From: Sagittula stellata E-37
GTDB lineage: Bacteria > Pseudomonadota > Alphaproteobacteria > Rhodobacterales > Rhodobacteraceae
NCBI RefSeq assembly: GCF_039724765.1
Contig: NZ_CP155729.1
Location: 3,109,501-3,173,500 of the forward strand
DNA length: 64,000 bases
Direction of reading: 5' to 3'
Made by a program: the position numbers and the translations under genes. Position 1 is the first letter of the stretch. Each line of letters opens with the position of its first letter. Shown here piece by piece: positions 36,212 to 47,030 of this stretch. Under the pieces are notes generated by a model. The model worked only from the letters and a program-made list of their open reading frames with translations. It searched no databases and was not told where the DNA came from.

Positions 36212-36652
36212 ATGCGCTGGATTTTTCGCCTGACTGCCATTCTCTGCCTCGGGGCAGCCGCGCTGACCCCGGCATGGGCCGCCGATAACGATGCCGACAG
36301 GCCCATCGTGCTGGACGCCGCCGACACCTCTCTGTCGGACTGGCTGTGGATCAAGCGGCCCGTCGTGGTCTTTGCCGACAATGCCGCCGATCCGAGGTTC
36401 CAGGAACAGATCGAACTGCTGACCGACCGGTACACCGCGCTTGACGAGCGCGACGTGGTCATCATCGCGGACAGCGATCCGCAGGCGATGACCTCTGTCC
36501 GTAAGGCCCTGCGCCCACGCGGGTTCATGCTGGTGGTCATGGCAAAGGACGGCACCATCGTCACCCGCAAGCCGCGCCCGTGGTCGGTACGGGAGATCTC
36601 CCGCTCCATCGACAAGCTGCCGCTTCGGCAGGATGAGCTGAAGGGCTTCTGA
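36212..36652 (+). CDS. DUF4174 family secreted protein
   Basis: A 146-residue exported protein. Residues 1-24 form a signal peptide (MRWIFRLTAILCLGAAALTP, cleavage at AWA-AD). The mature part (WLWIKRPVVVFADNAADPRF and GFMLVVMAKDGTIVTRKPRP) matches DUF4174, a thioredoxin-fold-like family without the catalytic cysteine pair. No Cys remains in the mature chain. It is divergent from the sulfotransferase-like gene, and the function is unknown. Confidence 0.82.
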   Translation: MRWIFRLTAILCLGAAALTPAWAADNDADRPIVLDAADTSLSDWLWIKRPVVVFADNAADPRFQEQIELLTDRYTALDERDVVIIADSDPQAMTSVRKALRPRGFMLVVMAKDGTIVTRKPRPWSVREISRSIDKLPLRQDELKGF

Positions 36653-36659
36653 GCCGTCG

Positions 36660-37175
36660 TCAGACGTTGCCGCGCAGGAAGAACAGCAGGCGCGCTTCCC
36701 GATGCAGCAGCATCATCGCGTTGTTCGTCGGATCGTAGATCGTCAGGCTCTGGTCCGACATCAACGCGTAGTAGGCATCCACTTGGAACTGGTCGTCCAT
36801 ACAGGCCATCGACGGCCCTATGAAACTGGACAGCAGGCCCATGCCCTCCTCCAGACTGATGGACATCAGTTGTTCGGAGACGACGTTGGGATTGGCCCCC
36901 GGCACGTCGAAGGCCACCACGCGCCCGGCCTTCACCAGCCGCAGACCGGCCCGCACGTCCGAGACGATCCGCACCCGATGGCTGCGCACCGAGGACGAGG
37001 CCAGATCGAAGATCGCCGCCGTGCACGTGGGCTTCGACGTGAAGCGCCGGGTCTGCGCAAGGTAGACGAGACCGGCAAGTTCGGCGCGGACCTCCTCCTC
37101 CTTGTCGAGGGGAATGCAGGACGTCAGGACAAGCAGCGCGGACAGGACAAGCACAACGTGCTTCGCAATGCGCAT
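36660..37175 (-). CDS. Lipoprotein of unknown function
   Basis: A 171-residue protein with a lipoprotein signal (MRIAKHVVLVLSALLVLTSC); Cys20 in LTSC is the likely lipid anchor. The mature part has AAIFDLASSSVRSHRVRIVS, DVPGANPNVVSEQLMSISLE and a conserved-looking TIYDPTNNAMMLLHREARLL end. No family is recognised. It is convergent with the DUF4174 gene (7-base gap) and transcribed in the same direction as the membrane protein upstream. The ATG at 37175 is chosen because it begins the signal peptide. Confidence 0.72.
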   Translation of the reverse strand: MRIAKHVVLVLSALLVLTSCIPLDKEEEVRAELAGLVYLAQTRRFTSKPTCTAAIFDLASSSVRSHRVRIVSDVRAGLRLVKAGRVVAFDVPGANPNVVSEQLMSISLEEGMGLLSSFIGPSMACMDDQFQVDAYYALMSDQSLTIYDPTNNAMMLLHREARLLFFLRGNV

Positions 37176-37262
37176 GATGTCCCGCCTCCGGCCGTTCCCT
37201 TCGGTCCGGGAGGGTAAGCGCAAGGTCTTGAGACTTCGTTTCGCCGAGGCGGGGCGCGCCGG

Positions 37263-37685
37263 TCAGGCGTCTTCCTCGGCCTCCGTCAGCGGCAGAGTTC
37301 CCGCGGCGCGACGGGTCAGGATGGCCCCGCCGATCAGGAAGAGCGCCACGTATCCCGCAAGGCTGCCCTGCCCTACGGTCAGGATGTGCCAATAGACGCC
37401 CAGGAACACCAGCGTCATGACCACCAGCACGATGACCGGCCCCAGAAGGTAGTAGGCCCAGCCCAGATCCACGTCCAGAAGCAGCCCGACCAGCGTCAGG
37501 TACAGCCCGTAGCCCGCGCCGACCGCCACGATGGAGACCGAAAGCGCCATGCCGAACAGCATCCACGTCGGCACCGTCCCCGGAACGACGGCCCAGAGAC
37601 CCACGGCGACAACACCCGACACGATCAGCCCGGCCAGAAAGGCCAGGCTGTGCATCAGCCATATCGCTGCGACGCGTCGCATCAT
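37263..37685 (-). CDS. Four-helix membrane protein
   Basis: A 140-residue protein with four evident transmembrane helices (about residues 8-33, 42-69, 80-103 and 107-124) and an acidic C-terminus (LTEAEEDA). A start one codon later is equally possible (MM). No family is recognised. It lies between pccA and the lipoprotein gene, all on the minus strand, with gaps of 87-190 bases. Confidence 0.7.
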   Translation of the reverse strand: MMRRVAAIWLMHSLAFLAGLIVSGVVAVGLWAVVPGTVPTWMLFGMALSVSIVAVGAGYGLYLTLVGLLLDVDLGWAYYLLGPVIVLVVMTLVFLGVYWHILTVGQGSLAGYVALFLIGGAILTRRAAGTLPLTEAEEDA

Positions 37686-37873
37686 CGCCCTTGTCCCCGC
37701 TCGTTCCCGTCTCGAACAGAGAATAGACCGGAAAACACCCGGAGGTCACGGGTGCAAAAGCACTGCGCGCACCGACAGGGCCGGCGGCAGTGGGCAGCCG
37801 GCGCGGGAACAGCCGCCGGACACCTGTCCGACGCCTGTCTGCCCAGCCGTGCAAACCCCCTGCCGCCATGGTC

Positions 37874-39874
<2,001 letters not shown>

Positions 39875-39972
39875 CTCTCGTCCCTTCGTTCGTCACGCCG
39901 AGGGCGTGTTCGTTGTCGTCACGCCCCGGGCGTGTTGTCCGTCGCCCTGCCTCGGCAGGGGATGTGCGCACA

Positions 39973-40010
39973 CGAAAACGCCGCCCGGGGTGCAAAGCCC
40001 CGGACGGCGT
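39973..40010 (-). terminator. Rho-independent terminator for the 68-residue lipoprotein gene
   Basis: On the minus strand ACGCCGTCCGGGG pairs with CCCCGGGCGGCGT (one wobble pair) around a 7-base loop and is followed by TTTT. It lies about 60 bases after the stop of the gene at 40071-40277 and before pccA. Confidence 0.75.
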
Positions 40011-40070
40011 GTTTCGGTATCTGTCGGCCAGGATGCGCCGTTCGGGCGCAGGCCGGATGTCAGCTTGCGA

Positions 40071-40277
40071 TCAGTTGCAGAGCTGCGGCGTGACGTCGTC
40101 GCAGACCACACCGGCTGCGCCGCCGATGGCTGCACCGGCCGCCACATTGCGGTTGGTCGCTGCCGCGGTTGCCGCGCCGATGCCGGCCCCCAGAGCGCCG
40201 CGCTCCAGATCGGTGCCTTCGCAGGCCGCAAGGCCGAGGGTCGCAGCGAGAGCGGCGGTGAGGGTGAGAATGCGCAT
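40071..40277 (-). CDS. Small glycine-zipper lipoprotein A
   Basis: A 68-residue protein with lipobox LAAC (Cys19 after MRILTLTAALAATLGLAA). The mature part has a Gly/Ala zipper (GALGAGIGAATAAA and AAGAAIGGAAGVV) likely to form a membrane-associated helical hairpin, and two Cys near the end (VVCDDVTPQLCN). A GGAGGAAAT ribosome site precedes the ATG and a terminator follows. It is a paralogue of the next gene upstream. Confidence 0.82.
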   Translation of the reverse strand: MRILTLTAALAATLGLAACEGTDLERGALGAGIGAATAAATNRNVAAGAAIGGAAGVVCDDVTPQLCN

Positions 40278-40421
40278 TGGATTTCCTCCTTGGAAAAGGT
40301 CGGATAGTTTTGATTATTCGTACGACCATACGCACGCGCGAGGCACAGGGTTCCCGCGATTTCGTGATTTTTTAGAAAATTTTCGACGCAAGTCCGGGCA
40401 TGCGCGCGTATCGTCCTTTTT

Positions 40422-40625
40422 TCAGCAGCGCGACGGATATGTCCTGCAATAGGCGATGTTGGCCGCAGCACCGACGGCCGCGCCGGTGAGGGCGTCCTTT
40501 TCAAGGACCATGGCCGCGGCGCCACCGGCGCCCATGCCCACAACTGCCTGCTCTCCAAGCGTGTCGCCACAACTCGCAAGAACAAGCATCGCCAATATGG
40601 CGAAAGAAATACGAAGGATTTGCAT
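40422..40625 (-). CDS. Small glycine-zipper lipoprotein B
   Basis: A 67-residue paralogue of the gene at 40071-40277, with the same plan: signal with lipobox LASC (Cys19), short spacer, zipper (GMGAGGAAAMVL and ALTGAAVGAAANI) and two C-terminal Cys (AYCRTYPSRC). The two genes are tandem with 144 bases between them. Their function is unknown; glycine-zipper lipoproteins often sit at the outer membrane. Confidence 0.78.
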   Translation of the reverse strand: MQILRISFAILAMLVLASCGDTLGEQAVVGMGAGGAAAMVLEKDALTGAAVGAAANIAYCRTYPSRC

Positions 40626-40971
40626 CTGTCTGCCTCAGGCTTTTGTTTTTTCTGCTCTGCGGTCAGAATCGCCCAAAGAGGTGCAAACTTCCAGAAGTTT
40701 CTCCGCATGACGTGGCATGGCACAAGCTCCTGACGATCCGACCATTCCTGAAAGTCCACCCAAGGGCGGGGCGGCCATACTGGGGACAAGTGCGGCCGCC
40801 CCTTTGGGGAACGGGCAAGGGCGGAACGGACAGCCTTCGACGGACTGAACCCTTGACCTGTCTTCAGGCTGGCAGAAGCGGCGCTTTCGGCAAAGTGTGA
40901 ATCCATCGCTGGATTCCCGTCGGCATTGTGCCGCGCAAAAGCTGACCGGATCGGCAAAACCACGCGCACGT
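40626..40971. other. 346-base region between lipoprotein B and the 121-residue protein gene
   Basis: The only structure seen is a perfect 9-bp stem GGGGCGGCC (40768-40776) with GGCCGCCCC (40794-40802), a 17-base loop and a following CCTTTGG. There is no plus-strand gene for it to terminate. The rest probably holds the lipoprotein B promoter and the 3' end of the minus-strand gene upstream. Confidence 0.45.
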
Positions 40972-41337
40972 TCATTTTTCCCAGGGCTCCTGTTCGTCGA
41001 AGGCCTCGGGGAAGGATGCGCGGGCGGCGGCTTCGTCGATGATCAGGAGCGCCTCGTAGGACTCCGGATCGAAGGGATCGTCGTAAGGCAGGACTTCGCG
41101 ACCGAACAACCAAGACAGACGCCCGGCATCGAGGTTGCCGCGTTCGAAGGGCTGATCGCCGAAGTGGTACCACAGCGCCGACATGAAGACCCAGTCGGCC
41201 TTGCGGTCAGGCGCGCGGCGGTCGCGATAGCGGTCCCGCCGGACTATCGCCGTCGCGCCCTTTGGATTGGCGCGACGGATCGTGAACTGAAAATCTGTGC
41301 CGGGCAGACGGCCCGGAAAACCGCGGTGCTTCAGCAT
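40972..41337 (-). CDS. Conserved hypothetical protein (121 residues)
   Basis: A soluble 121-residue protein rich in Arg at the start and in acidic and aromatic residues at the end (WYHFGDQPFERGNLDAGRLS, YDDPFDPESYEALLIIDEAA). No signal peptide or membrane segment. GAGGG lies 6 bases before the ATG at 41337. It stands between pccA and pccB on the same strand; I recall similar genes at this spot in relatives, but no function is known to me. Confidence 0.65.
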   Translation of the reverse strand: MLKHRGFPGRLPGTDFQFTIRRANPKGATAIVRRDRYRDRRAPDRKADWVFMSALWYHFGDQPFERGNLDAGRLSWLFGREVLPYDDPFDPESYEALLIIDEAAARASFPEAFDEQEPWEK

Positions 41338-41424
41338 GTCCGGCCCTCTTTCGACGGGGCCCGATCAGCCGTGCTCGATAGGAATGTCGGGACGAGCGGG
41401 GAACCCACCCGCCCCGATAGGTTC

Positions 41425-41568
41425 TTACTTGTACTTGCCCGTGTACACCGGCTCAACGCTGATCGGCTCAGGGTTGACCACGACGTATTCTTCTTCTTCC
41501 TGCTGCGCGCAAGCCGAGAGGCCGGCGACAACCGAAAGCATGGCAAGCAGTTTGATGCTCTTGGACAT
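41425..41568 (-). CDS. 47-residue lipoprotein
   Basis: A short frame with strong signals: an AGGAGCAAGAG ribosome site just before the ATG at 41568, a lipoprotein signal MSKSIKLLAMLSVVAGLSAC with lipid-anchor Cys20, then a Glu run (QQEEEE) and YVVVNPEPISVEPVYTGKYK to the TAA at 41425. The PEPIxxEPVYTGKYK tail is typical of tiny Rhodobacteraceae lipoproteins found near pccB. Function unknown. Confidence 0.75.
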   Translation of the reverse strand: MSKSIKLLAMLSVVAGLSACAQQEEEEYVVVNPEPISVEPVYTGKYK

Positions 41569-41770
41569 CTCTTGCTCCTGTCATTAAACGGGAGGCCGCA
41601 CTCTGCCGCCCCCCCTTTCGAGGTGTCGATTGCTTGGGTGCAATCGCATGTCAGAATAACGGCGATGCTGGGGAAAAGATACGCGGTCCGAGCAAGCGAT
41701 TTCATCTGTGACTCGGAAGACGCATACGCCCGCCGCAGTGGCGCGCCTTGCGCTAGATGTAGTGCATTCA

Positions 41771-42253
41771 TCAGTAGGCCTCCCAGATACAGAGGCCGTC
41801 TTCGACCGTATAGCTTTCAAAAAACTGCCGGATTCCGGGTGTCGCGACCCCGAATTCGACCGGCTCCTGCATCAGTGTGACGACGATATGTTCGGGTGAC
41901 GCAGCGACAGCTTCGAGGCGCGGCAGTGCCTCTTCCCGGCACAGCCACGCCATGTCATCGGAGACCGATGCGTAGTCCACGTCGCCGGACGTGAGGCCAG
42001 GCGCCGTGAAGCGGATCCGCCATGTCGGAGTGTCGTCGATCAGGTCGAAGAAGGCGACCGAAAGCCCGGACACCGGCAACTCCAGTTCTTCTGCCGCGAC
42101 AGGCGCGGCAAGGACGGAGACCAGTGAGAAGATAAGGGGCAATCGGGTGATCAAGTCGCAGCCCCGGCACGTTCGCGTTGCCGCGCTCGCTCCTCCCGCC
42201 GGGGCCGCTGCTGCCGCAGGCGCACCTGCGGCATGGTGTTTCATTGCGCTCAT
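41771..42253 (-). CDS. DUF6497 family secreted protein
   Basis: The conserved domain is the last about 110 residues (PTWRIRFTAPGLTSGDVDYA, DMAWLCREEALPRL, PVEFGVATPGIRQFFESY, CIWEAY), matching DUF6497. The ATG at 42253 overlaps the stop of the upstream gene (ATGA), which favours it, but it places an Ala/Gly-rich stretch of 33 residues before the hydrophobic signal-like segment ITRLPLIFSLVSVLAAPVAA. A TTG at 42154 would start directly at that signal peptide and is the main alternative. Exported to the periplasm; function unknown. Confidence 0.7.
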   Translation of the reverse strand: MSAMKHHAAGAPAAAAAPAGGASAATRTCRGCDLITRLPLIFSLVSVLAAPVAAEELELPVSGLSVAFFDLIDDTPTWRIRFTAPGLTSGDVDYASVSDDMAWLCREEALPRLEAVAASPEHIVVTLMQEPVEFGVATPGIRQFFESYTVEDGLCIWEAY

Positions 42254-42618
42254 GTCGTGCGCCTCCGGGCCCATGTGAGCCACCGCTCGCGATTGGCGGG
42301 GTTCTCCAGAAGGGATTGAATCTGCGAAGCGATTCCCCGTGGCGCGCGTCCGTAAACACGCCCGCCAGCCGTAACAGTCATTCCTTGTAACGTAAAGTGA
42401 ATCTGCACGATTGGCGAAAAACCACGCATATTTTTAAGGCTCCGCCAGAGGTCCTGACGGATCTGCCGAGCGAGGCGCGAGGCGCTCAGGTCCGGGAAGG
42501 CTGACGTTGCGGAAACATCGAGTCGCGGCGGCCACTCGCGCGCCAGCACGTAGCCCTCCGCAGACCGTTGCTCCAGCCAGCCGCCCTTCAGACGACGGAT
42601 TGCGACCTCACCCTGCAT
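42250..42618 (-). CDS. Conserved hypothetical protein downstream of pccB
   Basis: A basic, soluble 122-residue protein. It starts MQGEVAIRRLKGGWLEQRSA and contains SRLARQIRQDLWRSLKNMRG, FSPIVQIHFTLQGMTVTAGG and SLLENPANRERWLTWARRR. No signal peptide, no known motif. It begins 8 bases after the pccB stop and overlaps the DUF6497 gene by 4 bases, so all three are probably one operon. The composition (Arg-rich, NRERWLxW) suggests nucleic-acid or ribosome contact, which is only a guess. Confidence 0.7.
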   Translation of the reverse strand: MQGEVAIRRLKGGWLEQRSAEGYVLAREWPPRLDVSATSAFPDLSASRLARQIRQDLWRSLKNMRGFSPIVQIHFTLQGMTVTAGGRVYGRAPRGIASQIQSLLENPANRERWLTWARRRTT

Positions 42619-42625
42619 CTTCGGC

Positions 42626-44158
42626 TCACAGCGGAATGTTGTCGTGCTTCTTCCACGGCATCGACTGCCGCTTGTTGCGCAGCATCGCAAAGGCACGCGC
42701 CACGCGCCGCCGGGTCGACCGGGGCTGGATCACCTCATCTATGAATCCGCGCTCTGCCGCGATGAAGGGGTTGGCGAACCGCTCTTCGTAGGCGTCGGCA
42801 TGGGCCTTGATCTTGTCCGCGTCGCCCAGATCGGCCCGGTGAATGATCTCTGCCGCGCCCTTTGCACCCATCACGGCGATCTGCGCCGTGGGCCAGGCAT
42901 AGTTCACGTCAGCTTTCATGTGCTTCGATGCCATGACGTCATAAGCGCCGCCGTAGGCCTTGCGGGTGATGACGGTGACCATCGGCACGGTCGCCTCGCC
43001 GTAGGCAAACAGCAGCTTTGCGCCGTGCTTGATCACGCCGTTGTATTCCTGGGCCGTCCCCGGCAGGAAGCCCGGCACGTCGACGAAGGTCAGAATCGGG
43101 ATTTCGAAACAATCGCAGAACCGGACGAAGCGCGCGGCCTTGCGGCTGCTGTCGATGTCCAGAACCCCCGCCAGCACCATCGGCTGGTTGGCGACGACGC
43201 CCACGGTCTGCCCTTCGAGGCGGATGAACCCCGTGATGATGTTGCCGGCAAAGTCCTGCTGGATCTCGTAGAAATCGCCCTCGTCCGCGACCTTGCCGAT
43301 CAGTTCCTTCATGTCATAGGGCATGTTGGGGTTGTCGGGGATCAGCGTATCCAGCGACGCCTCCAGCCTGTCGACCTCGTCGAAGAACGGACGGACCGGC
43401 GGCTTCTCACGGTTGCTGAGCGGCAGGAAGTCCACGAGCCGACGCACCTCGGCCAACGCCTCCACATCGTTCTCGAACGCGCCATCGGCGACCGAGGACT
43501 TCTTCGTATGGGTGGACGCGCCGCCCAGTTCCTCGGCGGTGACGATCTCGTTGGTGACGGTCTTCACCACATCGGGGCCGGTGACGAACATGTAGGAGGT
43601 GTCCTTCACCATGAAGATGAAGTCGGTCATCGCGGGCGAATAAACGGCGCCACCTGCGCAGGGCCCCATGATGACGGAGATCTGCGGAATGACGCCCGAG
43701 GCCTCGATGTTCTTCTGGAAGATGTCGGCATAGCCCGCCAGCGCGTCCACGCCTTCCTGGATGCGAGCACCGCCACTGTCGTTCAACCCGATGACCGGCG
43801 CGCCGTTCTGCATCGCCATGTCCATGATCTTGCAGATCTTCTGCGCATGTGTAGCAGAGACCGAGCCGCCCAGCACGGTGAAGTCCTGACTGAAGACATA
43901 GGCCATGCGACCGTTGATCGTCCCCCAGCCGGTCACCACGCCGTCCCCGTAGGGCCGGTTCTTGTCCATGCCGAAGTCGGTGCAGCGATGGGCGACGAAG
44001 GTGTCGTATTCCTCGAAGCTGCCCTCGTCGAGCAACAGTTCGATCCGCTCCCGTGCCGTCAGCTTGCCTTTGGCGTGCTGGGCGTCGATCCGTTTCTGCC
44101 CCCCGCCCAGGCGGGCGTTCTCGCGACGGTCGTGCAGTTCCTGGATAATGTCCTTCAT
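42626..44158 (-). CDS. pccB: Propionyl-CoA carboxylase beta subunit
   Basis: A 510-residue carboxyltransferase subunit that moves CO2 from biotin on PccA to propionyl-CoA, giving methylmalonyl-CoA. The N-half has the acyl-CoA oxyanion region with [20 protein letters not shown] and [18 protein letters not shown]. The C-half has [18 protein letters not shown] and [13 protein letters not shown] for biotin and CoA. The length is exactly that of the Roseobacter-group PccB. Upstream (44222-44270) lie two TTTGCAA-type sites for the PccR regulator. Confidence 0.97.
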   Translation of the reverse strand: MKDIIQELHDRRENARLGGGQKRIDAQHAKGKLTARERIELLLDEGSFEEYDTFVAHRCTDFGMDKNRPYGDGVVTGWGTINGRMAYVFSQDFTVLGGSVSATHAQKICKIMDMAMQNGAPVIGLNDSGGARIQEGVDALAGYADIFQKNIEASGVIPQISVIMGPCAGGAVYSPAMTDFIFMVKDTSYMFVTGPDVVKTVTNEIVTAEELGGASTHTKKSSVADGAFENDVEALAEVRRLVDFLPLSNREKPPVRPFFDEVDRLEASLDTLIPDNPNMPYDMKELIGKVADEGDFYEIQQDFAGNIITGFIRLEGQTVGVVANQPMVLAGVLDIDSSRKAARFVRFCDCFEIPILTFVDVPGFLPGTAQEYNGVIKHGAKLLFAYGEATVPMVTVITRKAYGGAYDVMASKHMKADVNYAWPTAQIAVMGAKGAAEIIHRADLGDADKIKAHADAYEERFANPFIAAERGFIDEVIQPRSTRRRVARAFAMLRNKRQSMPWKKHDNIPL

Positions 44159-44221
44159 CGGCGGCCCCTTTCCGTTTGGCGGGAACATACAGAGCGCACG
44201 CGTCCACTCAAGCATTTCCTC

Positions 44222-44270
44222 GCAAATTTGCAAATTCTGGAAATACGCACTATCGCAAATTGCAAATTTG
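44222..44270. promoter_or_regulatory. PccR-type operators between pccB and the MFS gene
   Basis: Two similar sites read on the minus strand as ATTTGCAAATTTGCG (44222-44236) and AAATTTGCAATTTGCG (44254-44269). The short-chain fatty acyl-CoA regulator PccR of Rhodobacter sphaeroides is reported to bind TTTGCAAA-N4-TTTGCAAA. Being in the divergent promoter region, the sites can control both pccB and the MFS gene. The second site ends 5 bases before the longest MFS start. Confidence 0.7.
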
Positions 44271-44274
44271 AATA

Positions 44275-45564
44275 ATGCATGAAATGGACATGTATCCGCA
44301 TGGACAAACCGCCCGTGCCGCCCTACCCGTTTTCGGCATGACGCCCAGCAGACAAAAGCGGTTTCTCGACCGCACCACACCCCCTCATATCCTGACGCTT
44401 GTCCTGTTGGCCAGCATGACCGCGCTGACGCTCAACGTCTTCGTTCCGGCGCTGCAGATCATGGCGGACTGGTACGAGACCGAGTACCACATTATGCAGC
44501 TCGCGATCTCGCTAACGCTGCTGATGAACGCCGTCCTCCAACTGCTGATCGGGCCGATTGCCGACAACCTCGGGCGGCGGCCGGTGATCCTGGGAGGGCT
44601 CGCGATCTTCGTGCTGGCGACCGTCGGCTGCATCATGGCCACAAAGGTGGAGGTCTTCCTCGCCTTCCGCATGATGCAGGCCAGCGTGGTCGTCGGCATG
44701 GTCCTGTCCCGCGCCGTGGTCCGCGACCTCTACCCCCCGGACAAGGCCGCCTCGATGATCGGATATGTCACGATGGGCATGTCGCTGGTCCCGATGATCT
44801 CACCGATCTTCGGCGGCGCCCTGGCCGAGGCCTTCGGCTGGCACTCCAACTTCTGGCTGATGCTGGTCGCGGGCGTCGCGATGCTGGCCCTCGTCTGGGC
44901 CGACCTCGGTGAAACCGCCACCAGAAGCGGGCTGACCCTTGGCAAGCAGTTCAGCCAGTACCCCGAGCTTCTCCGCTCGCCGCGGTTCTGGGGCTACGCG
45001 CTGGCTTGCGCCTTCTCGTCCGGTGCGTTCTTCTCCTACGTGGGCGGCGCGTCTTTTGTCGGCATCGAGGTCTTCGGCCTGACCACCGCCAACCTCGGGT
45101 ATTTCTTCGGCGCTCCGGCGGTGGGCTATTTCCTCGGCAACTTCTTGTCGGGACGGTTCTCCGCCCGCTTCGGGATCAATCGCATGATCCTCTGGGGGGC
45201 CTTCATCGTGACGATCGGCCTCGCGGTGTCGATCCTTGTCTTCGCGGCGGGGTTCGGCAGCCAGTGGACCTTCTTCGGCTTCATGACGCTGGTCGGCCTT
45301 GGCAACGGCATGTGCATCCCCAACGCCACCGCCGGCGCCCTTTCGGTGCGTCCGCATCTGGCCGGCACCGCCTCGGGTCTTGCCGGTGCGATCATGCTGG
45401 GCGGCGGCGCAGGGCTGTCGCAAATGGCCGGCACGATGCTGACACCGGAAACCGGGGCATGGCCGCTCCTGTGGATGATGTTTGGCTCTTCCGTCGCCTC
45501 GATCCTGGCCATCTCTCTGGTGATCTGGCGTGAGCGGCAACTGAGGGGGCTGGACGCAGCCTGA
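44275..45564 (+). CDS. MFS transporter, Bcr/CflA-like
   Basis: A 429-residue 12-helix major facilitator of the Bcr/CflA drug-efflux group. The loop 2-3 motif is seen in [20 protein letters not shown] and the motif C-like region in [20 protein letters not shown]. The N-terminus is uncertain: homology begins at about [13 protein letters not shown], so ATG 44338 (MTPSRQKRF) may be the true start; ATG 44275 would place the start right after a PccR site. It lies between pccB and pccR, which are adjacent in many relatives. The substrate is unknown; export of organic acids or CoA-derived products is only a guess. Confidence 0.85.
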   Translation: MHEMDMYPHGQTARAALPVFGMTPSRQKRFLDRTTPPHILTLVLLASMTALTLNVFVPALQIMADWYETEYHIMQLAISLTLLMNAVLQLLIGPIADNLGRRPVILGGLAIFVLATVGCIMATKVEVFLAFRMMQASVVVGMVLSRAVVRDLYPPDKAASMIGYVTMGMSLVPMISPIFGGALAEAFGWHSNFWLMLVAGVAMLALVWADLGETATRSGLTLGKQFSQYPELLRSPRFWGYALACAFSSGAFFSYVGGASFVGIEVFGLTTANLGYFFGAPAVGYFLGNFLSGRFSARFGINRMILWGAFIVTIGLAVSILVFAAGFGSQWTFFGFMTLVGLGNGMCIPNATAGALSVRPHLAGTASGLAGAIMLGGGAGLSQMAGTMLTPETGAWPLLWMMFGSSVASILAISLVIWRERQLRGLDAA

Positions 45565-45569
45565 GCGAA

Positions 45570-45609
45570 GTTGCAAAAAGTGGGGCGAGCAGCCGCAAAA
45601 TTGCAAAAC
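45570..45609. promoter_or_regulatory. PccR-type sites upstream of pccR
   Basis: GTTGCAAAAA (45570-45579) and CGCAAAATTGCAAAAC (45594-45609; minus strand GTTTTGCAATTTTGCG) lie in the short gap before the pccR start. They repeat the TTTGCAA/TTTGCG pattern found upstream of pccB and suggest autoregulation. Confidence 0.6.
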
Positions 45610-45629
45610 CCGCAGACAGCAGGACGACC

Positions 45630-47030
45630 ATGGCCACCCAGAAACTCTATGCCGGCGCAAAGCTGCGGGACATCCGCGGTCGTCTGTCGCTGACCCAGAA
45701 GGATTTCGCGGCCAAGCTGGGCATCTCGCTGCCGTACCTCAACCAGATGGAAAACAACAACCGTCCGGTGTCGACGACGGTTGTCCTGGCGCTGGCACAG
45801 GAATTCGGTTTCGACGTCACCGAGCTGGGGCAAGGCGACGCGGAACGTCTGGTCACCGACATGCGCGAGGCACTGGCTGACCCGATCTTCGGCGATGCCA
45901 CGCCGCAACTGGCCGACCTCCGCCTGACAGCCTCGAACGCCCCGGTTCTGGCGCGCGCCTTTCTCGCCCTGCACCGCGCCTACCGCCAGACCCATGAACG
46001 GTTGGCCTCCCTCGATGAGGCGCTTGGACGCGAAGGCTCGCAGTTGCAACCGTCCCCGTGGGAAGAGGTGCGCGATTTCTTCCACTATTGCGACAACTAC
46101 ATCGACGCCGTTGATCGCGCCGCCGAACACTTCGCCGGGCTGCTGGCCAGCGAGGGCGACCTGCGCACAGCCGCCGTTGCGCGTCTGGAAATCGGCGGCA
46201 TCAAGGTCCGGTTCGTGCAGGCCGCGCCAATGCGTGCCTTCGACACGGAGCGGCAGGAACTGACCCTGTCCTCGCTCTTGCCGGTCGAGACGCAGACCTT
46301 CCAGCTTTTCGTGCAGATCGCGCTTCTGCGGCAGAACCAATTGCTGGAGGCGACACTCGACCTCGCGCGGTTCCAAAGCGAAGAGGCGCGCGCCATCGCC
46401 AAACTGGGGCTGGCGAACTACTTCGCCGGTGCCGCCATGATGCCCTACAAGGCCTTCCTGTCGGCTGCGCAGGAAACCCGTCACGACCTAGAACTGCTCG
46501 CCGCCCGTTTCGGTGCATCCATCGAGCAGGTCGCCCACCGCCTGTCGACCCTGCAGCGCCCCGGCGCGAAGGGCGTGCCGTTCTTCTTCGTCCGCGTCGA
46601 TCAGGCCGGAACGATCACCAAGAGACACTCTGCCACGCGGCTGCAATTCGCGCGGTTCGGCGGAGCCTGCCCCCTGTGGAACGTGCACCGCGCCTTCGAG
46701 ACACCGGGGCGTTTCCTGCGCCAACTGGCCGAGACACCGGACGGTGTGCGCTACATTTCCCTCGCGCGCGACGTCTCGAAAACGGGCGGACATTTCGGGG
46801 CGCCCGTGCGGCGCTATGCGATTTCCATCGGGTGCGAAGTGCGCCACGCCGCCGCGCTGGTCTACGCAGACGACATGGATTTCACCCGCGCTTCCGCCTT
46901 CGAGCCCATCGGGATCTCGTGCCGGATCTGCGAGCGGACCTCTTGCCACCAACGCTCCGTTCCGCCGCTGGAAAAGCGTCTGACGACCACGCCGAACCGG
47001 CGCGACGTCCTTCCCTACAAGCTGGATTAG
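45630..47030 (+). CDS. pccR: Short-chain fatty acyl-CoA regulator PccR
   Basis: A 466-residue ScfR-family regulator. Residues 8-65 are an XRE helix-turn-helix (KLRDIRGRLSLTQKDFAAKL, ISLPYLNQMENNNRPVS). The middle resembles the IrrE/M78 region (about 200-310) but lacks the HExxH motif. The C-terminal DUF2083 region has conserved Cys residues in ISCRICERTSCHQRSVPP. The characterised PccR of Rhodobacter sphaeroides senses propionyl-CoA and activates pccB. TTTGCAA sites occur before this gene and before pccB. A purine-rich AGGACGACC precedes the ATG. Confidence 0.93.
   Translation: MATQKLYAGAKLRDIRGRLSLTQKDFAAKLGISLPYLNQMENNNRPVSTTVVLALAQEFGFDVTELGQGDAERLVTDMREALADPIFGDATPQLADLRLTASNAPVLARAFLALHRAYRQTHERLASLDEALGREGSQLQPSPWEEVRDFFHYCDNYIDAVDRAAEHFAGLLASEGDLRTAAVARLEIGGIKVRFVQAAPMRAFDTERQELTLSSLLPVETQTFQLFVQIALLRQNQLLEATLDLARFQSEEARAIAKLGLANYFAGAAMMPYKAFLSAAQETRHDLELLAARFGASIEQVAHRLSTLQRPGAKGVPFFFVRVDQAGTITKRHSATRLQFARFGGACPLWNVHRAFETPGRFLRQLAETPDGVRYISLARDVSKTGGHFGAPVRRYAISIGCEVRHAAALVYADDMDFTRASAFEPIGISCRICERTSCHQRSVPPLEKRLTTTPNRRDVLPYKLD

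Noticed and set aside
36046..37869. Upstream extension of the sulfotransferase-like frame on the minus strand
   Set aside because: It crosses three other genes and has low-complexity sequence; the family N-terminus is at 36045.
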